Position numbers and translations under genes: made by a program. This document shows, in pieces, positions 17,869 to 25,977 of a stretch of 64,000 nt of DNA; within the stretch, counting starts at the first letter, position 1; every line of letters starts with the position of its first letter. The stretch comes from Longilinea arvoryzae (GTDB taxonomy: Bacteria > Chloroflexota > Anaerolineae > Anaerolineales > Anaerolineaceae): positions 3,165,953 through 3,229,952 of the forward strand of contig NZ_DF967972.1 in the NCBI RefSeq assembly GCF_001050235.1, written 5' to 3'. Under the pieces are notes generated by a model. It was not told the DNA's origin. It searched no databases and saw nothing but the letters and a program-made list of their open reading frames with translations.

Positions 17869-19218
17869 ATGGATGCATCTGATTTGACCATCGATTACCA
17901 GAACCGGCTCGGCTGCCATTATTTTCAAGATACGAAACATTTCCGAGAAATCGATTTACAGACCTGGCTGCCGCCTCTCAAGAAACTGGGCGCATCCTGG
18001 CTGGTTTTGCAAGCAGAGGGTGAACGAGCCGCCATTCCCGAACCCTTTATCAGCGGGTTATTCGAAGCAGGCATCCAACCCATTTTACAAATGTCCATGC
18101 CGCTCGGAACTGCCATCGATATGCCCGGATTCGAATTGTTGTTCGGCGCTTATGCGCGCTGGGGTGTACGCCACGTCGTCCTCTTCGACAGCCCGAACAG
18201 CCGCACGGCCTGGCCATGCGGCGGATGGACGCAGCAGGGTCTGGTCGATCGTTTCCTCGATCGTTACCTGCCGCCCGCCAACCTGGCCCTCCAATCCGGG
18301 CTCACCCCGGTGTTTCCGCCCCTCGAACCCGGCGGTAACTTTTGGGACACGGCTTTTCTGCGTCTTTCGCTGGAAGCGCTCGAACGCCGCAAGCAAACCG
18401 GCCTGTTGGATCATCTGATGCTGGGCGCTTACGCCTGGACGCACGGCCGCCCCCTGGATTGGGGCGCCGGCGGTCCGGAACGCTGGCCCGAAGCACATCC
18501 GTATTTCACTCCGGACGGCGCACAGGATCAGCTCGGTTTCCGGATTGGCGACTGGTACCAGGCGATCGTTCAGACCGTGCTGCAAAAGCAGGTCCCGCTG
18601 ATCTTATTCGGCGCTGGTCTGACGGGTGATCCGATTCACTCCCGGGAAACAGCCGGCGCCCCTGAAATGGTCGATTTATATCTGGAAATTGCCAATTTAT
18701 GCGCCGGAATCACCAACGCTGAAGCGGAACCGGGTGAGACTTCCCGGGAACCCCTCCTGGATCAGGTCGTGGCCTGTAATTTCTGGCTGCTGAGCGCCGA
18801 GGAAGCGGATCCCTGCCAGAAACAGGCCCTCTTCGACGCGCAAGGTACTCCTCGCCCGGCCGGCCAGGCGCTGCTGGACTGGGCTGAAAAGAACCACTTC
18901 ACAGGTTCCAAGGACAATGCGGACGCGAAAGTTGTTCCCGCCGGCATCCGCCCGATCCACCATTATCTCCTGCTGCCCAGCTACCCGGACGGCATTTCGG
19001 ATTGGGATTGGAACGTCATCCGCGGTTTCGTCAAGAAATACCAGCCCACAGTGGGCTTTCAGATGACCGAAGCGGCTATTGCCGAACAGGTAACCCTGGT
19101 CGGGAGCGACAAGGCCTTCAGCGAGGACGATCTGGATCAACTTCGCCATGCCGGTTGCCAGGTCGAATGGATTCGCGGGGATGGCATGAGTATTGCAACA
19201 CAACTGGCAGAGAGGTAA
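17869..19218 (+). CDS. Hypothetical protein with a TIM-barrel look, 449 aa
   Basis: I cannot place it in a named family. The first ~330 residues alternate strands and helices with segments typical of barrel glycosidases (GIQPILQMSMPLG, RHVVLFDSPNS, HLMLGAYAWTHGRPLDWG). The last ~120 residues form a separate domain (RPIHHYLLLPSYPDG). There is no signal peptide, so it acts in the cytoplasm. The ATG follows GAGGAC. Only 6 bases separate its stop from ftsZ, so co-expression with the division protein is likely. It could be a sugar-binding or glycosidase-like partner of cell-envelope growth; this is inference from context. Confidence 0.65.
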   Translation: MDASDLTIDYQNRLGCHYFQDTKHFREIDLQTWLPPLKKLGASWLVLQAEGERAAIPEPFISGLFEAGIQPILQMSMPLGTAIDMPGFELLFGAYARWGVRHVVLFDSPNSRTAWPCGGWTQQGLVDRFLDRYLPPANLALQSGLTPVFPPLEPGGNFWDTAFLRLSLEALERRKQTGLLDHLMLGAYAWTHGRPLDWGAGGPERWPEAHPYFTPDGAQDQLGFRIGDWYQAIVQTVLQKQVPLILFGAGLTGDPIHSRETAGAPEMVDLYLEIANLCAGITNAEAEPGETSREPLLDQVVACNFWLLSAEEADPCQKQALFDAQGTPRPAGQALLDWAEKNHFTGSKDNADAKVVPAGIRPIHHYLLLPSYPDGISDWDWNVIRGFVKKYQPTVGFQMTEAAIAEQVTLVGSDKAFSEDDLDQLRHAGCQVEWIRGDGMSIATQLAER

Positions 19219-19224
19219 CACACC

Positions 19225-20379
19225 ATGAACATAACGATGCCCGCAAAACCCATCCAGCAAGTACCCCTCAACGTCAAACCGCCGGTATTAAAAGTGATCG
19301 GTTTGGGTGGCGGGGGGTCCAATGCCATCAATCGCATGATCGAATTGGGATTGTCCGGAGTCGATTTTATCGCCGCAAACACCGATGCCCAGGCTCTGCG
19401 AAATTCGCTTGCGCCAGTCAAAATTCAGCTCGGCCCGCAGCTCACGCGCGGATTGGGCGCCGGCGGCAACCCCGAAATGGGTGAAGGCGCCGCCGAGGAA
19501 AGCATCAAAGAACTCAAAGCCGCCATGCAGGGCGCCGACATGGTCTTCCTGGCAGCCGGCATGGGCGGCGGGACCGGCACCGGTGCGATCTCGATTGCCG
19601 CTCGGGTGGCCCGTTCCCTGGGCGCGGTGACCGTCGCGGTCGTCACCATGCCGTTTGCCTTCGAAGTCGGCCGGCGTCAGAAGAACGCCCGCGCTGGCCT
19701 GGCCAAGCTGCGTCCCTTCACTGACACACTCATCAGCATTCCAAACGATCGCCTGCTCAGCATCGCCCGCCCGGATCTGACCCTCGAGATGGCCTTCCGC
19801 CTGGCGGATGACGTACTGCGCCAGGGCATCCAGGGCATCACCGAACTGATCACCGAACCCGGGCTGATCAACGTCGATTTCGCCCACATCCGCAAGATCA
19901 TGCAGATGGGCGGCGGCGCGCTGCTCTCGATTGGCATCGGTGAAGGTGAAGGCAAGGCGCGCAAGGCCATCGAATACGCGCTGCATCATCCGCTGCTGGA
20001 ATCGATCAACCTGGAAAACGCCAACGGCATCATCGCCAATTTCACCGGCGGATCGGATTTGACTTTCTTCGAGGTGATGGACGCGCTCAACGAACTCCAG
20101 AACCGCACCAATGGCCAGGCCGAGATTGTCCCGGGCGTCATCAACGACGACCGTATGCACGACCGCACCCAGGTCATTCTGATCATCACCGGTCTGGGCG
20201 CCACCGCTATGCCGGTTTCCCTGCAGCCGCAGCCGGCCCAGGCCCAGGCTCACCCGGCCGCTGCGGAGGAAAAGCCCATTTGCGTCGGCACATTGCCCCA
20301 ACGCGAATCCGTCGAGGCCGGCGTCGGCGCCGCCTCTGATCTGGATCTGCCGGCATTCATGCGTCGCCGGGTACACTAA
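19225..20379 (+). CDS. ftsZ: Cell division GTPase FtsZ, T7-loop variant
   Basis: A 384-residue tubulin homologue. GLGGGGSNA is the first nucleotide loop, GGGTGTG (residues 114-120) the tubulin signature, and FEVGRRQKNA and IPNDRLL are typical FtsZ stretches. A Pro/Ala/Gln linker leads to the C-terminal peptide LDLPAFMRR, which binds FtsA/SepF-type tethers. In the T7 loop the usual NVDFAD reads NVDFAH: D218 is kept but the second catalytic Asp (E. coli D212) is H221. This may lower GTP hydrolysis. GAGAGGT precedes the ATG. No ftsA, ftsQ or mur genes are near. Confidence 0.94.
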   Translation: MNITMPAKPIQQVPLNVKPPVLKVIGLGGGGSNAINRMIELGLSGVDFIAANTDAQALRNSLAPVKIQLGPQLTRGLGAGGNPEMGEGAAEESIKELKAAMQGADMVFLAAGMGGGTGTGAISIAARVARSLGAVTVAVVTMPFAFEVGRRQKNARAGLAKLRPFTDTLISIPNDRLLSIARPDLTLEMAFRLADDVLRQGIQGITELITEPGLINVDFAHIRKIMQMGGGALLSIGIGEGEGKARKAIEYALHHPLLESINLENANGIIANFTGGSDLTFFEVMDALNELQNRTNGQAEIVPGVINDDRMHDRTQVILIITGLGATAMPVSLQPQPAQAQAHPAAAEEKPICVGTLPQRESVEAGVGAASDLDLPAFMRRRVH

Positions 20380-20383
20380 CCGT

Positions 20384-20602
20384 ATGGAAAAATCATTGGT
20401 TTCTGCGATTTGCAAACAGGTCTACCGCCGTTTTCCAGAAATGGAAGGGCGGCAGCCCAGAGTTAAGGCTCAAGGAGAGGAACAGGTATTGCTGATCTTC
20501 TCTGCGAAGGTCGCCAGCGAAAGCGGACATTCGATCGAAAAAACGGTTCGCGTTGTTGCCAACAGCGGGGGCAAGATCATCAAAATGTCCGAATCTCGGT
20601 GA
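20384..20602 (+). CDS. Small hypothetical protein, 72 aa
   Basis: A 72-residue protein of mixed charge with a predicted strand-rich C-terminal half (EEQVLLIFSAKV, TVRVVANSGGKIIKM). I know no family for it. It starts 4 bases after the ftsZ stop and has no good ribosome-binding site, so it is probably translated by coupling. A TACACT box 6 bases before its ATG could also give a leaderless transcript. Tight packing with ftsZ suggests a division- or envelope-related role, but the sequence does not show one. Confidence 0.65.
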   Translation: MEKSLVSAICKQVYRRFPEMEGRQPRVKAQGEEQVLLIFSAKVASESGHSIEKTVRVVANSGGKIIKMSESR

Positions 20603-20619
20603 AAAAAAGAGGTAGTAAC

Positions 20620-20841
20620 ATGAACATTAATGTCCCAATCACCCAACGCGTCGAAATCTTATTCTGGGATTTTGTGATCAATACTCTGACGAAATCCGAA
20701 TTTGTGCGCCACAATCTGCCCCGGTTTTATCGATTGCTGGAACCGCGGGCCGTTCGCCAGGCCATGACCTGGATTCTATGCGCCTCAGCCGCAGGTTTTG
20801 TTACCGGACTCGTCGCCAATCTGTACCTTCTCACGAGGTAA
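20620..20841 (+). CDS. Small C-tail-anchored membrane protein, 73 aa
   Basis: A 73-residue protein with a soluble N-terminal part (RVEILFWDFVINTLTKSEFV) and one hydrophobic C-terminal segment (ILCASAAGFVTGLVANLYLL), fitting a tail anchor. The family is not recognised. AGAGGTAG precedes the ATG at 20620; the frame is open further upstream, but that part lacks a site. It lies 17 bases after the previous gene and 5 before the next. A membrane tether in an ftsZ cluster would be an attractive role, but nothing proves it. Confidence 0.65.
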   Translation: MNINVPITQRVEILFWDFVINTLTKSEFVRHNLPRFYRLLEPRAVRQAMTWILCASAAGFVTGLVANLYLLTR

Positions 20842-20846
20842 AACCG

Positions 20847-21947
20847 ATGCGTCTTCGCTGGCCGGTCCTCTTCCTCATCCTGGTCGTCCTGGTTTCGTCG
20901 ATCCATACACAGCCCGTTCAGGCCGCTCGGGGCATCCCCGGTTCGGCCGAGTTCGGTTTTGGCGCCCGCCTGAACCTGTATGGGTCGCAATTCGATCAGG
21001 CATTGCAACTGGCCGGCACGCTGCGGTTGGATTGGCTGACCATCGACCTTGCCTGGGCATCGCTCATGCCCGATCCAACCGTGGCCATCGATTTCACCCG
21101 GCTGGATCAGGCCATGCAGACCGCGGCTCAAAATCAAACCGCCGTCATGCTGAGCATCACCCAACCACCGGCCTGGGCGCTGACGTCCCAGGGACCCAAC
21201 CCTAATCTGGCGGCTGTGTTCGTCCAGATGTTGGCGGCGCGCTACGCCGGCACGCTTCAAGCGGTCGAATTCTTTCCGAGCGCCAACACGCTCACCGGTT
21301 GGGGGGCAGCTCCCGATCCGGCGGCTTATTGGAATGCGTTTTCAAGCGTGCGCTCGAAGCTTCAGGAAAGCGGCATATCCCTGGAATGGATCGCGGGCGG
21401 CCTGGAAATCACCAAGAATTCAAGCTCCGGCTCCATGGATGAATTGGATTTTTTGCGAGGCCTGTACCAGGCGGGAGCGGCCGGCAATCTGCCAGTCGTC
21501 AGCCTGCGCTATTCCGAAATCACCGGCCAACCTTCCGATCCAACTCAGGATTCTGAAAAACGTCTGCTGCGGCGGTATGAAGCCATCCGGCAGGTCATGA
21601 CGGATAACAACCAGGGAAATTGCCTGCTCTGGATTACCCATCTTTCCGTACCTGATGGTACAATCAATTCAGGGGAAACAAGCACAAAAGACCCGAACCA
21701 ACAAAGCAACTGGTTGACGCAAGCTGCCACACAGCTTCGTGCGCAGCTTTACATCGGCATGGTTGTTTTTGCCGATCTAAACGCAGTCGATTCATCGCAG
21801 CCAACTTTCAAGGGGGCCAACCTTTCTGCCGGTGGCCACCCTTTTGCCAAGACCCTCCGAGAGATCATTCAGTATAATGACCCCGGCGATCTAGGTAACC
21901 CGCCAGGTCGAGCAAAGAACGGTGCATTTACCAAACCCCGATCCTGA
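20847..21947 (+). CDS. Exported glycoside-hydrolase-like protein
   Basis: A 366-residue protein. The start at 20847 gives a clean signal peptide (RLRWPVLFLILVVLVSS, cleavage near HTQPVQA) and has GAGGTA at good distance. An in-frame ATG at 20778 lies inside the previous gene. The mature part resembles an (alpha/beta)8 glycosidase: LRLDWLTIDLAWASLMP, AVMLSITQPPAWAL, AVEFFPSANTL and GISLEWIAGGLEI. The spot where a GH5/39-type acid/base Glu would be expected reads FFPSANT, so activity is doubtful. It may bind or remodel an extracellular sugar polymer. It is followed by the next gene at 2 bases. Confidence 0.7.
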   Translation: MRLRWPVLFLILVVLVSSIHTQPVQAARGIPGSAEFGFGARLNLYGSQFDQALQLAGTLRLDWLTIDLAWASLMPDPTVAIDFTRLDQAMQTAAQNQTAVMLSITQPPAWALTSQGPNPNLAAVFVQMLAARYAGTLQAVEFFPSANTLTGWGAAPDPAAYWNAFSSVRSKLQESGISLEWIAGGLEITKNSSSGSMDELDFLRGLYQAGAAGNLPVVSLRYSEITGQPSDPTQDSEKRLLRRYEAIRQVMTDNNQGNCLLWITHLSVPDGTINSGETSTKDPNQQSNWLTQAATQLRAQLYIGMVVFADLNAVDSSQPTFKGANLSAGGHPFAKTLREIIQYNDPGDLGNPPGRAKNGAFTKPRS

Positions 21948-21949
21948 CC

Positions 21950-22615
21950 ATGCGAAAGATAGGAATTTTCCTAGCACTCCTCGCTTTCTTGCTCTTCGTC
22001 TTCCTCGGTTTTCATGTTGCCGAATTGTTCTCTACTGCCGGTGTAGGACAATCTGGCAATTTGGCTGCCACGGCAGGCGAGCAGCAATATAATTTTTTAA
22101 TTGTGCACGTCGACCAGCTCGACAGTGATCATCCTGCCCTGATTTCGGTTTGGGTTGCCTTTACCTACCTGGCCGATCCGGCCAGCATTTCGTTCCTGCC
22201 CATTTATCCCACCAACCGAAACGGTGAAATGGACCTGGCGGCCCATTTTTCCCTCTCCAAAGAGAAGACGATTTCCACTGCTTTTCTTGAACAATTACAA
22301 AAAGAATATAACCTCCAGTGGTCGCATGTCGTAATGATCGACCAAAAAGGCGCCTCCTACTGGACTCGTTTTTTGACCGGCGCTGAATTCTCGCAGACTC
22401 TGGATTCAGATAATCAGACCCTGCTAAAACCCGAAATCGACCTGCTGGGATCTCTTTGCAGTGCATTGCGCGAACGTGGATCGGGAGTCTTGACCGGTTT
22501 GGAATGGAATCAAGTCATCCCGGATCATTTGCGAACGGATATTTCCCTTGATCAGGTGATCGGGGAGTGGGACAGAATTCAAAAAAGCGGCTTGTGCGAC
22601 GTATTCGGACAATAA
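21950..22615 (+). CDS. Membrane-anchored hypothetical, possibly LCP-like, 221 aa
   Basis: One N-terminal membrane segment (IGIFLALLAFLLFVFLGFHV) anchors an extracellular domain. The strand YNFLIVHVDQLDSDHPALISVWVAF and the following SISFLPIYP recall the opening of LytR-CpsA-Psr domains, but the conserved Arg and Asp cluster of active LCP phosphotransferases is missing. I therefore call it only possibly LCP-like. LCP enzymes attach polymers to the cell wall, which would suit a division/envelope cluster. It is the last gene of the ftsZ-containing string. Confidence 0.6.
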   Translation: MRKIGIFLALLAFLLFVFLGFHVAELFSTAGVGQSGNLAATAGEQQYNFLIVHVDQLDSDHPALISVWVAFTYLADPASISFLPIYPTNRNGEMDLAAHFSLSKEKTISTAFLEQLQKEYNLQWSHVVMIDQKGASYWTRFLTGAEFSQTLDSDNQTLLKPEIDLLGSLCSALRERGSGVLTGLEWNQVIPDHLRTDISLDQVIGEWDRIQKSGLCDVFGQ

Positions 22616-22674
22616 GATAGCGGGTTCCGAAATTAAGAGTTCGATGATAATTTCGGAGATATTTTATCTTTTTA

Positions 22675-22703
22675 TTGACTTTTAAAACAATTCGTCATAT
22701 ACT
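22675..22703 (+). promoter_or_regulatory. Sigma-70-like promoter of the YceI gene
   Basis: TTGACT (22675-22680), a 17-bp spacer and TATACT (22698-22703) form a near-consensus promoter. The start site near 22710 leaves a ~50-base leader containing AAGGAG before the ATG at 22761. Confidence 0.8.
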
Positions 22704-22760
22704 ATCCTTATGTTATCTGAATAATAACGATATGTGATCATAGCACAAGGAGTAACTATC

Positions 22761-23318
22761 ATGACTTGGAAAATTGACAACGCCCATACGGTGATCGAAT
22801 TTGCCGTTCGCCATATGATGATTTCCACTGTCCGGGGGCGCTTCGAACGCTTCGACGGGAATGTCGACTTTAACGAAACAAATACCGCCTCTTCGAGCGT
22901 GGACGTCAGAATCGAAACGGCCAGCATCAACACCAACGAACCTCAGCGTGACAATCACCTGCGCTCCGCCGATTTCTTCGAATCTGAAAAATATCCCTAT
23001 CTGACGTTCAAAAGCACCCGAGTCGAGCAATTGGACGACACGACAGGGCGCATCTACGGCGACCTGACCATCCGCAATATCACCCACCCGGTCGTGTTGG
23101 AAACCGAATATAACGGCCAGGCCAGGAGCCCCTGGGGAAAGTTCAGCGCCGGATTCACCGCCAACACCAAAATCAACCGCAAAGATTGGAATCTGGTTTG
23201 GAATCAAACCCTCGAGACCGGCGGCGTGCTGGTTGGCGATGATATCAAGATTCACATCGAGCTCGAGGTCATTAAGGAGATTCCGGAAGTCGTCAGCGCA
23301 AGTGAGAGGAACAATTAA
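22761..23318 (+). CDS. YceI-family lipocalin-like protein
   Basis: A 185-residue YceI beta-barrel. Hallmarks are WKIDNAHTVIEFAVRHMM at the start, GRFERFDGNV, DNHLRSADFFE and GDLTIRNITHPV. YceI proteins bind isoprenoids such as polyprenyl quinones or fatty-acid-like ligands. There is no signal peptide, so this copy is cytoplasmic, as in many non-proteobacterial members. AAGGAGT lies 10 bases before the chosen ATG. An in-frame upstream ATG at 22734 has no ribosome-binding site. Confidence 0.92.
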   Translation: MTWKIDNAHTVIEFAVRHMMISTVRGRFERFDGNVDFNETNTASSSVDVRIETASINTNEPQRDNHLRSADFFESEKYPYLTFKSTRVEQLDDTTGRIYGDLTIRNITHPVVLETEYNGQARSPWGKFSAGFTANTKINRKDWNLVWNQTLETGGVLVGDDIKIHIELEVIKEIPEVVSASERNN

Positions 23319-23345
23319 GGAAGTAATTTTCCAACAAAGCAACCA

Positions 23346-23380
23346 AAACCGGCAGACATCTGCCGGTTTCATGTTATAAT
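23346..23380 (+). promoter_or_regulatory. Hairpin followed directly by an extended -10 (TGTTATAAT)
   Basis: AAACCGGCAGA (23346-23356) pairs with TCTGCCGGTTT (23359-23369), probably ending the YceI transcript. TGT-TATAAT (23372-23380) follows at once and should drive the FKBP gene. Confidence 0.6.
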
Positions 23381-23421
23381 GTCGCGTTCGCGCAAACCGC
23401 GATTTGACGGTTTAATCAGAA

Positions 23422-23997
23422 ATGGAGTACCCCTTGAACGAAAGTGTAAAACCCACCAAAATCGAAAACGACGTCGTCGTTATCATGGACTACTCGCTCA
23501 CTGTTGACGGCGAGGTTGTGGATTCATCCGAAGAAGGCGGGCCGATTGCCTTCCTTCAAGGACGCGGGAATATCATTCCCGGGCTGGAGCGTGAACTGGC
23601 CGGCATGGTCATCGGTGAAAGCAAAAGTGTCACCGTTCTTCCGGCCGACGGTTATGGCGAATTCGAACCCGAAAATCTCGTCGACGTTCCCCGCTCCGAA
23701 TTTCCGGCGGAAATTCCGCTGGAAATCGGCACCGAAATTCAGGTTGCCATGGACGACGGCAGCGAAGACACGGCCATCATCAGCGATATCAAGGACGACT
23801 CGATTCAGCTCGATTTCAATCACCCGCTGGCCGGCAAAACCCTGGATTTCCAGGTCACCATCACAGACCTGCGGGCGCCCACGGATGAAGAACTCGACCA
23901 CGGCCATGTTCACGACGATGATCTCGATGAATGGGATGACGATCTGGACGACGAAGAGTTCGACGAAGAAGAAGATGAAGAAGACGAACTGAAATAA
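23422..23997 (+). CDS. FKBP-type peptidyl-prolyl isomerase, SlyD-like
   Basis: A 191-residue protein with an FKBP domain (VVIMDYSLTVDGEVVDSS, FLQGRGNIIPGLERELAGM) interrupted by an IF chaperone insert (VTVLPADGYGEFEPENLVDVPRSEF split into shorter motifs), the SlyD layout. The C-terminal tail begins with DHGHVHDDD, a potential metal site, and becomes almost pure Asp/Glu. SlyD acts in protein folding and, in some bacteria, nickel handling. The ATG at 23422 lacks a ribosome-binding site, while a TTG at 23434 sits 6 bases after GGAG, so the real start may be that TTG. Confidence 0.92.
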   Translation: MEYPLNESVKPTKIENDVVVIMDYSLTVDGEVVDSSEEGGPIAFLQGRGNIIPGLERELAGMVIGESKSVTVLPADGYGEFEPENLVDVPRSEFPAEIPLEIGTEIQVAMDDGSEDTAIISDIKDDSIQLDFNHPLAGKTLDFQVTITDLRAPTDEELDHGHVHDDDLDEWDDDLDDEEFDEEEDEEDELK

Positions 23998-24016
23998 AGC
24001 CTTTTTGTCGACTCTG

Positions 24017-24044
24017 ACAGGCAGCCAACCGGCTGCCTGTTTTT
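24017..24044 (+). terminator. Intrinsic terminator after the SlyD-like gene
   Basis: ACAGGCAGCC / GGCTGCCTGT with loop AACC, then a run of T. Confidence 0.9.
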
Positions 24045-24097
24045 AATTCCATTCAACTGCGCTATACTCATTCTATCTTTCCTGGCAGGAGAACCCC

Positions 24098-25057
24098 ATG
24101 CTATCCGCAGAAAAAGAACCAATCTACGCTTCAGACCCGGTCTTGAAGTTCACCTGGGTCGTTAAGGTTCGGGGCGCGTCTCCGCAATCAGACCAGGTCA
24201 GGCAGGCTCGCCAGGAAATTCCGACCAGCCCCCGTGTTCAGGCCATGCTGGCCGGGCGAGACGAACAGGGAAGGCTTCCTTTCCACCCATACCAAAAGTG
24301 GTTGGGAGCTCACTGGGTGCTTGCGTTGCTGGCCGAGTGGGGTTACCCGGCCGGAGATGACACGTTGTTCCCCCTGCGCGAGCAGGAACTGGCCTGGCTG
24401 CTTTCGCCCACCCATCAAAAGAACATTCGCCACATTGCCGGTCTCACCCGTCGCTGCGCCTCTCAAGAAGGCAACGCGCTGTATGCCCTGCTCACCCTGG
24501 GGCTGGCGGACGAACGCTGCGATGAGCTGGCGCACCGCCTGGTTGCCTGGCAGTGGCCGGACGGGGGCTGGAATTGCGACAAACATCCCCGGGCATCGCA
24601 CTCCTCATTCCATGAATCGTTGATCCCGCTGCGCGCGCTGGCGCTGCACGCCCGCCTGACGGGCAATGCCGACTCACAGAATTCGGCCGAACGCGCGGCT
24701 GAGATTTTTCTTTCGCGGCGTTTGTTTCGCCGCCTGAAAGACGGCTCGGTGATCGACCCGCATTTCCTGGAATTGCATTATCCGTTCTACTGGCATTACG
24801 ACGTCCTTTTCGGGCTTCTCGTGATGGCCGAATGCGGCTGGATCCACGACCCGCGCTGCAAGGAGGCTCTCGATTGGCTCGAATCGCGCCGCCTGCCGGA
24901 TGGCAACTTTCCGGCCGACGCGCGCTGGTACACTGTCACGCAGCGCGAGGTCAGCGGCCGTTCAGCCACCGATTGGGGCGTGACTTCCGCTAAAGTTCAC
25001 AATCCATTTGTGAGCGTCCTGGCGCATTTTGTTCTAAAGGCTTCCGGACGCGGTTGA
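24098..25057 (+). CDS. Prenyltransferase/squalene-cyclase-repeat (alpha-toroid) protein
   Basis: A 319-residue soluble protein made of alpha-hairpin repeats. QWPDGGWNC and RLPDGNFPAD are QW-type motifs of the terpene cyclase/prenyltransferase superfamily. There is no DxDD motif, so it is not an obvious cyclase, and it is half the length of a squalene-hopene cyclase. Many stand-alone proteins of this type are of unknown function. The start follows CAGGAGA, and TATACT lies ~35 bases upstream. It is unlikely to belong to the diterpene cluster at 48.5-51 kb, from which it is 23 kb away. Confidence 0.75.
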   Translation: MLSAEKEPIYASDPVLKFTWVVKVRGASPQSDQVRQARQEIPTSPRVQAMLAGRDEQGRLPFHPYQKWLGAHWVLALLAEWGYPAGDDTLFPLREQELAWLLSPTHQKNIRHIAGLTRRCASQEGNALYALLTLGLADERCDELAHRLVAWQWPDGGWNCDKHPRASHSSFHESLIPLRALALHARLTGNADSQNSAERAAEIFLSRRLFRRLKDGSVIDPHFLELHYPFYWHYDVLFGLLVMAECGWIHDPRCKEALDWLESRRLPDGNFPADARWYTVTQREVSGRSATDWGVTSAKVHNPFVSVLAHFVLKASGRG

Positions 25058-25142
25058 CCCGTCGCATTGCGAAACTGCCCGGAACCGCATATACTTGATT
25101 TCGAATTGGCACGCAAACTCGATACCAGGATGGAGATTTCTT

Positions 25143-25799
25143 ATGGCCAGCACTTATCTGAAAAGCCTTTTGGGTGAAAATGAAGAAGTCCTGTTGGTCT
25201 CCCGGCAGCACTCGTTCGTCCTGTTCAAGAACATCCTGCTGGAATTGATCGCGATCCTGATTGTGGTGGCCGTTGTTTCGGTCGCCCAGTTTTATTTATC
25301 CGATTATCCGATTCGCTATGGATACTTCCTGGTCATCCTGCCCATCATCAGTATGTTGCGCGAATATATGATCTGGTGGAACCGCCAGCTCGTCATCACC
25401 AACCGGCGGGTCATCCAGATTTCGGGCATCATCAATAAGAACGTGATCGATTCTTCGCTCGAAAAAGTGAACGACGTCAAAATGGTCCAATCTTTCTGGG
25501 GACGCCTCTTTCGTTATGGGAATGTTGAAATCCTGACCGCCAGCGAACTGGGCGCCAATATGTTCAAGAAGATCGGCAACCCCATCCGCTTCAAGACCAC
25601 CATGTTGAATGCCAAATCCCACCTGGAAATGGAGCAGGCCGGCGCATTCCTGGATAAAGTCAACGATCTCGAAAACAACGAGACCGCCCCGTCCGATATT
25701 CCGGCCCTCATCGAAAGGCTCGGCGCGCTGCACGAGAAGGGAATTCTCACCCTGGAAGAATTCGAGAAGAAGAAAGCCGAATTACTCTCCAAGTTATAG
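25143..25799 (+). CDS. Membrane protein with bacterial PH domain and SHOCT tail
   Basis: A 218-residue protein. After a short N-terminus, two membrane segments (NILLELIAILIVVAVVSVA and YGYFLVILPIISML) are followed by a bPH2/YdbS-like pleckstrin-homology domain (RQLVITNRRVIQISGI, VIDSSLEKVNDVKM). The C-terminal ~30 residues form a SHOCT helix pair (ERLGALHEKGILTLEEFEKKK). SHOCT tails usually mediate oligomerisation; PH domains of this type occur in membrane-stress proteins. The ATG at 25143 follows GGAG; an in-frame ATG at 25095 has no site. Confidence 0.88.
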   Translation: MASTYLKSLLGENEEVLLVSRQHSFVLFKNILLELIAILIVVAVVSVAQFYLSDYPIRYGYFLVILPIISMLREYMIWWNRQLVITNRRVIQISGIINKNVIDSSLEKVNDVKMVQSFWGRLFRYGNVEILTASELGANMFKKIGNPIRFKTTMLNAKSHLEMEQAGAFLDKVNDLENNETAPSDIPALIERLGALHEKGILTLEEFEKKKAELLSKL

Positions 25800-25889
25800 T
25801 CATTTTGTCGAAAAAGGCGTCTGCGCTCCAAATTCCATAACCGAGGTTATACGAATGAAAACATGTTCCTAGAAAATAGGAGAATAATA

Positions 25890-25946
25890 ATGGAAAATAT
25901 CATTAGAAACCTTAAACTTGTCTATACAACTGCAACAATCACTTGA
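25890..25946 (+). CDS. Possible 18-residue leader peptide
   Basis: ATGGAAAATATC follows TAGGAGAA at good spacing and runs 18 codons to TGA, giving a Leu/Thr-rich peptide (NIIRNLKLVYTTATIT). The stop overlaps the -35 of the candidate RNA promoter. It may be chance; the strong ribosome-binding site is the only support. Confidence 0.25.
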   Translation: MENIIRNLKLVYTTATIT

Positions 25947-25971
25947 CTCGGATTGTGAATATCACTAATAT
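25943..25971 (+). promoter_or_regulatory. Promoter of the candidate non-coding RNA
   Basis: TTGACT (25943-25948), a 17-bp spacer and TAATAT (25966-25971). The predicted start near 25978 coincides with the 5' end of the first long-range stem of the candidate RNA. Confidence 0.5.
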
Positions 25972-25977
25972 GAAAGT

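Noticed and set aside
19288-20415. A 375-codon antisense frame over ftsZ
   Set aside because: Same reason; ftsZ is unambiguous.
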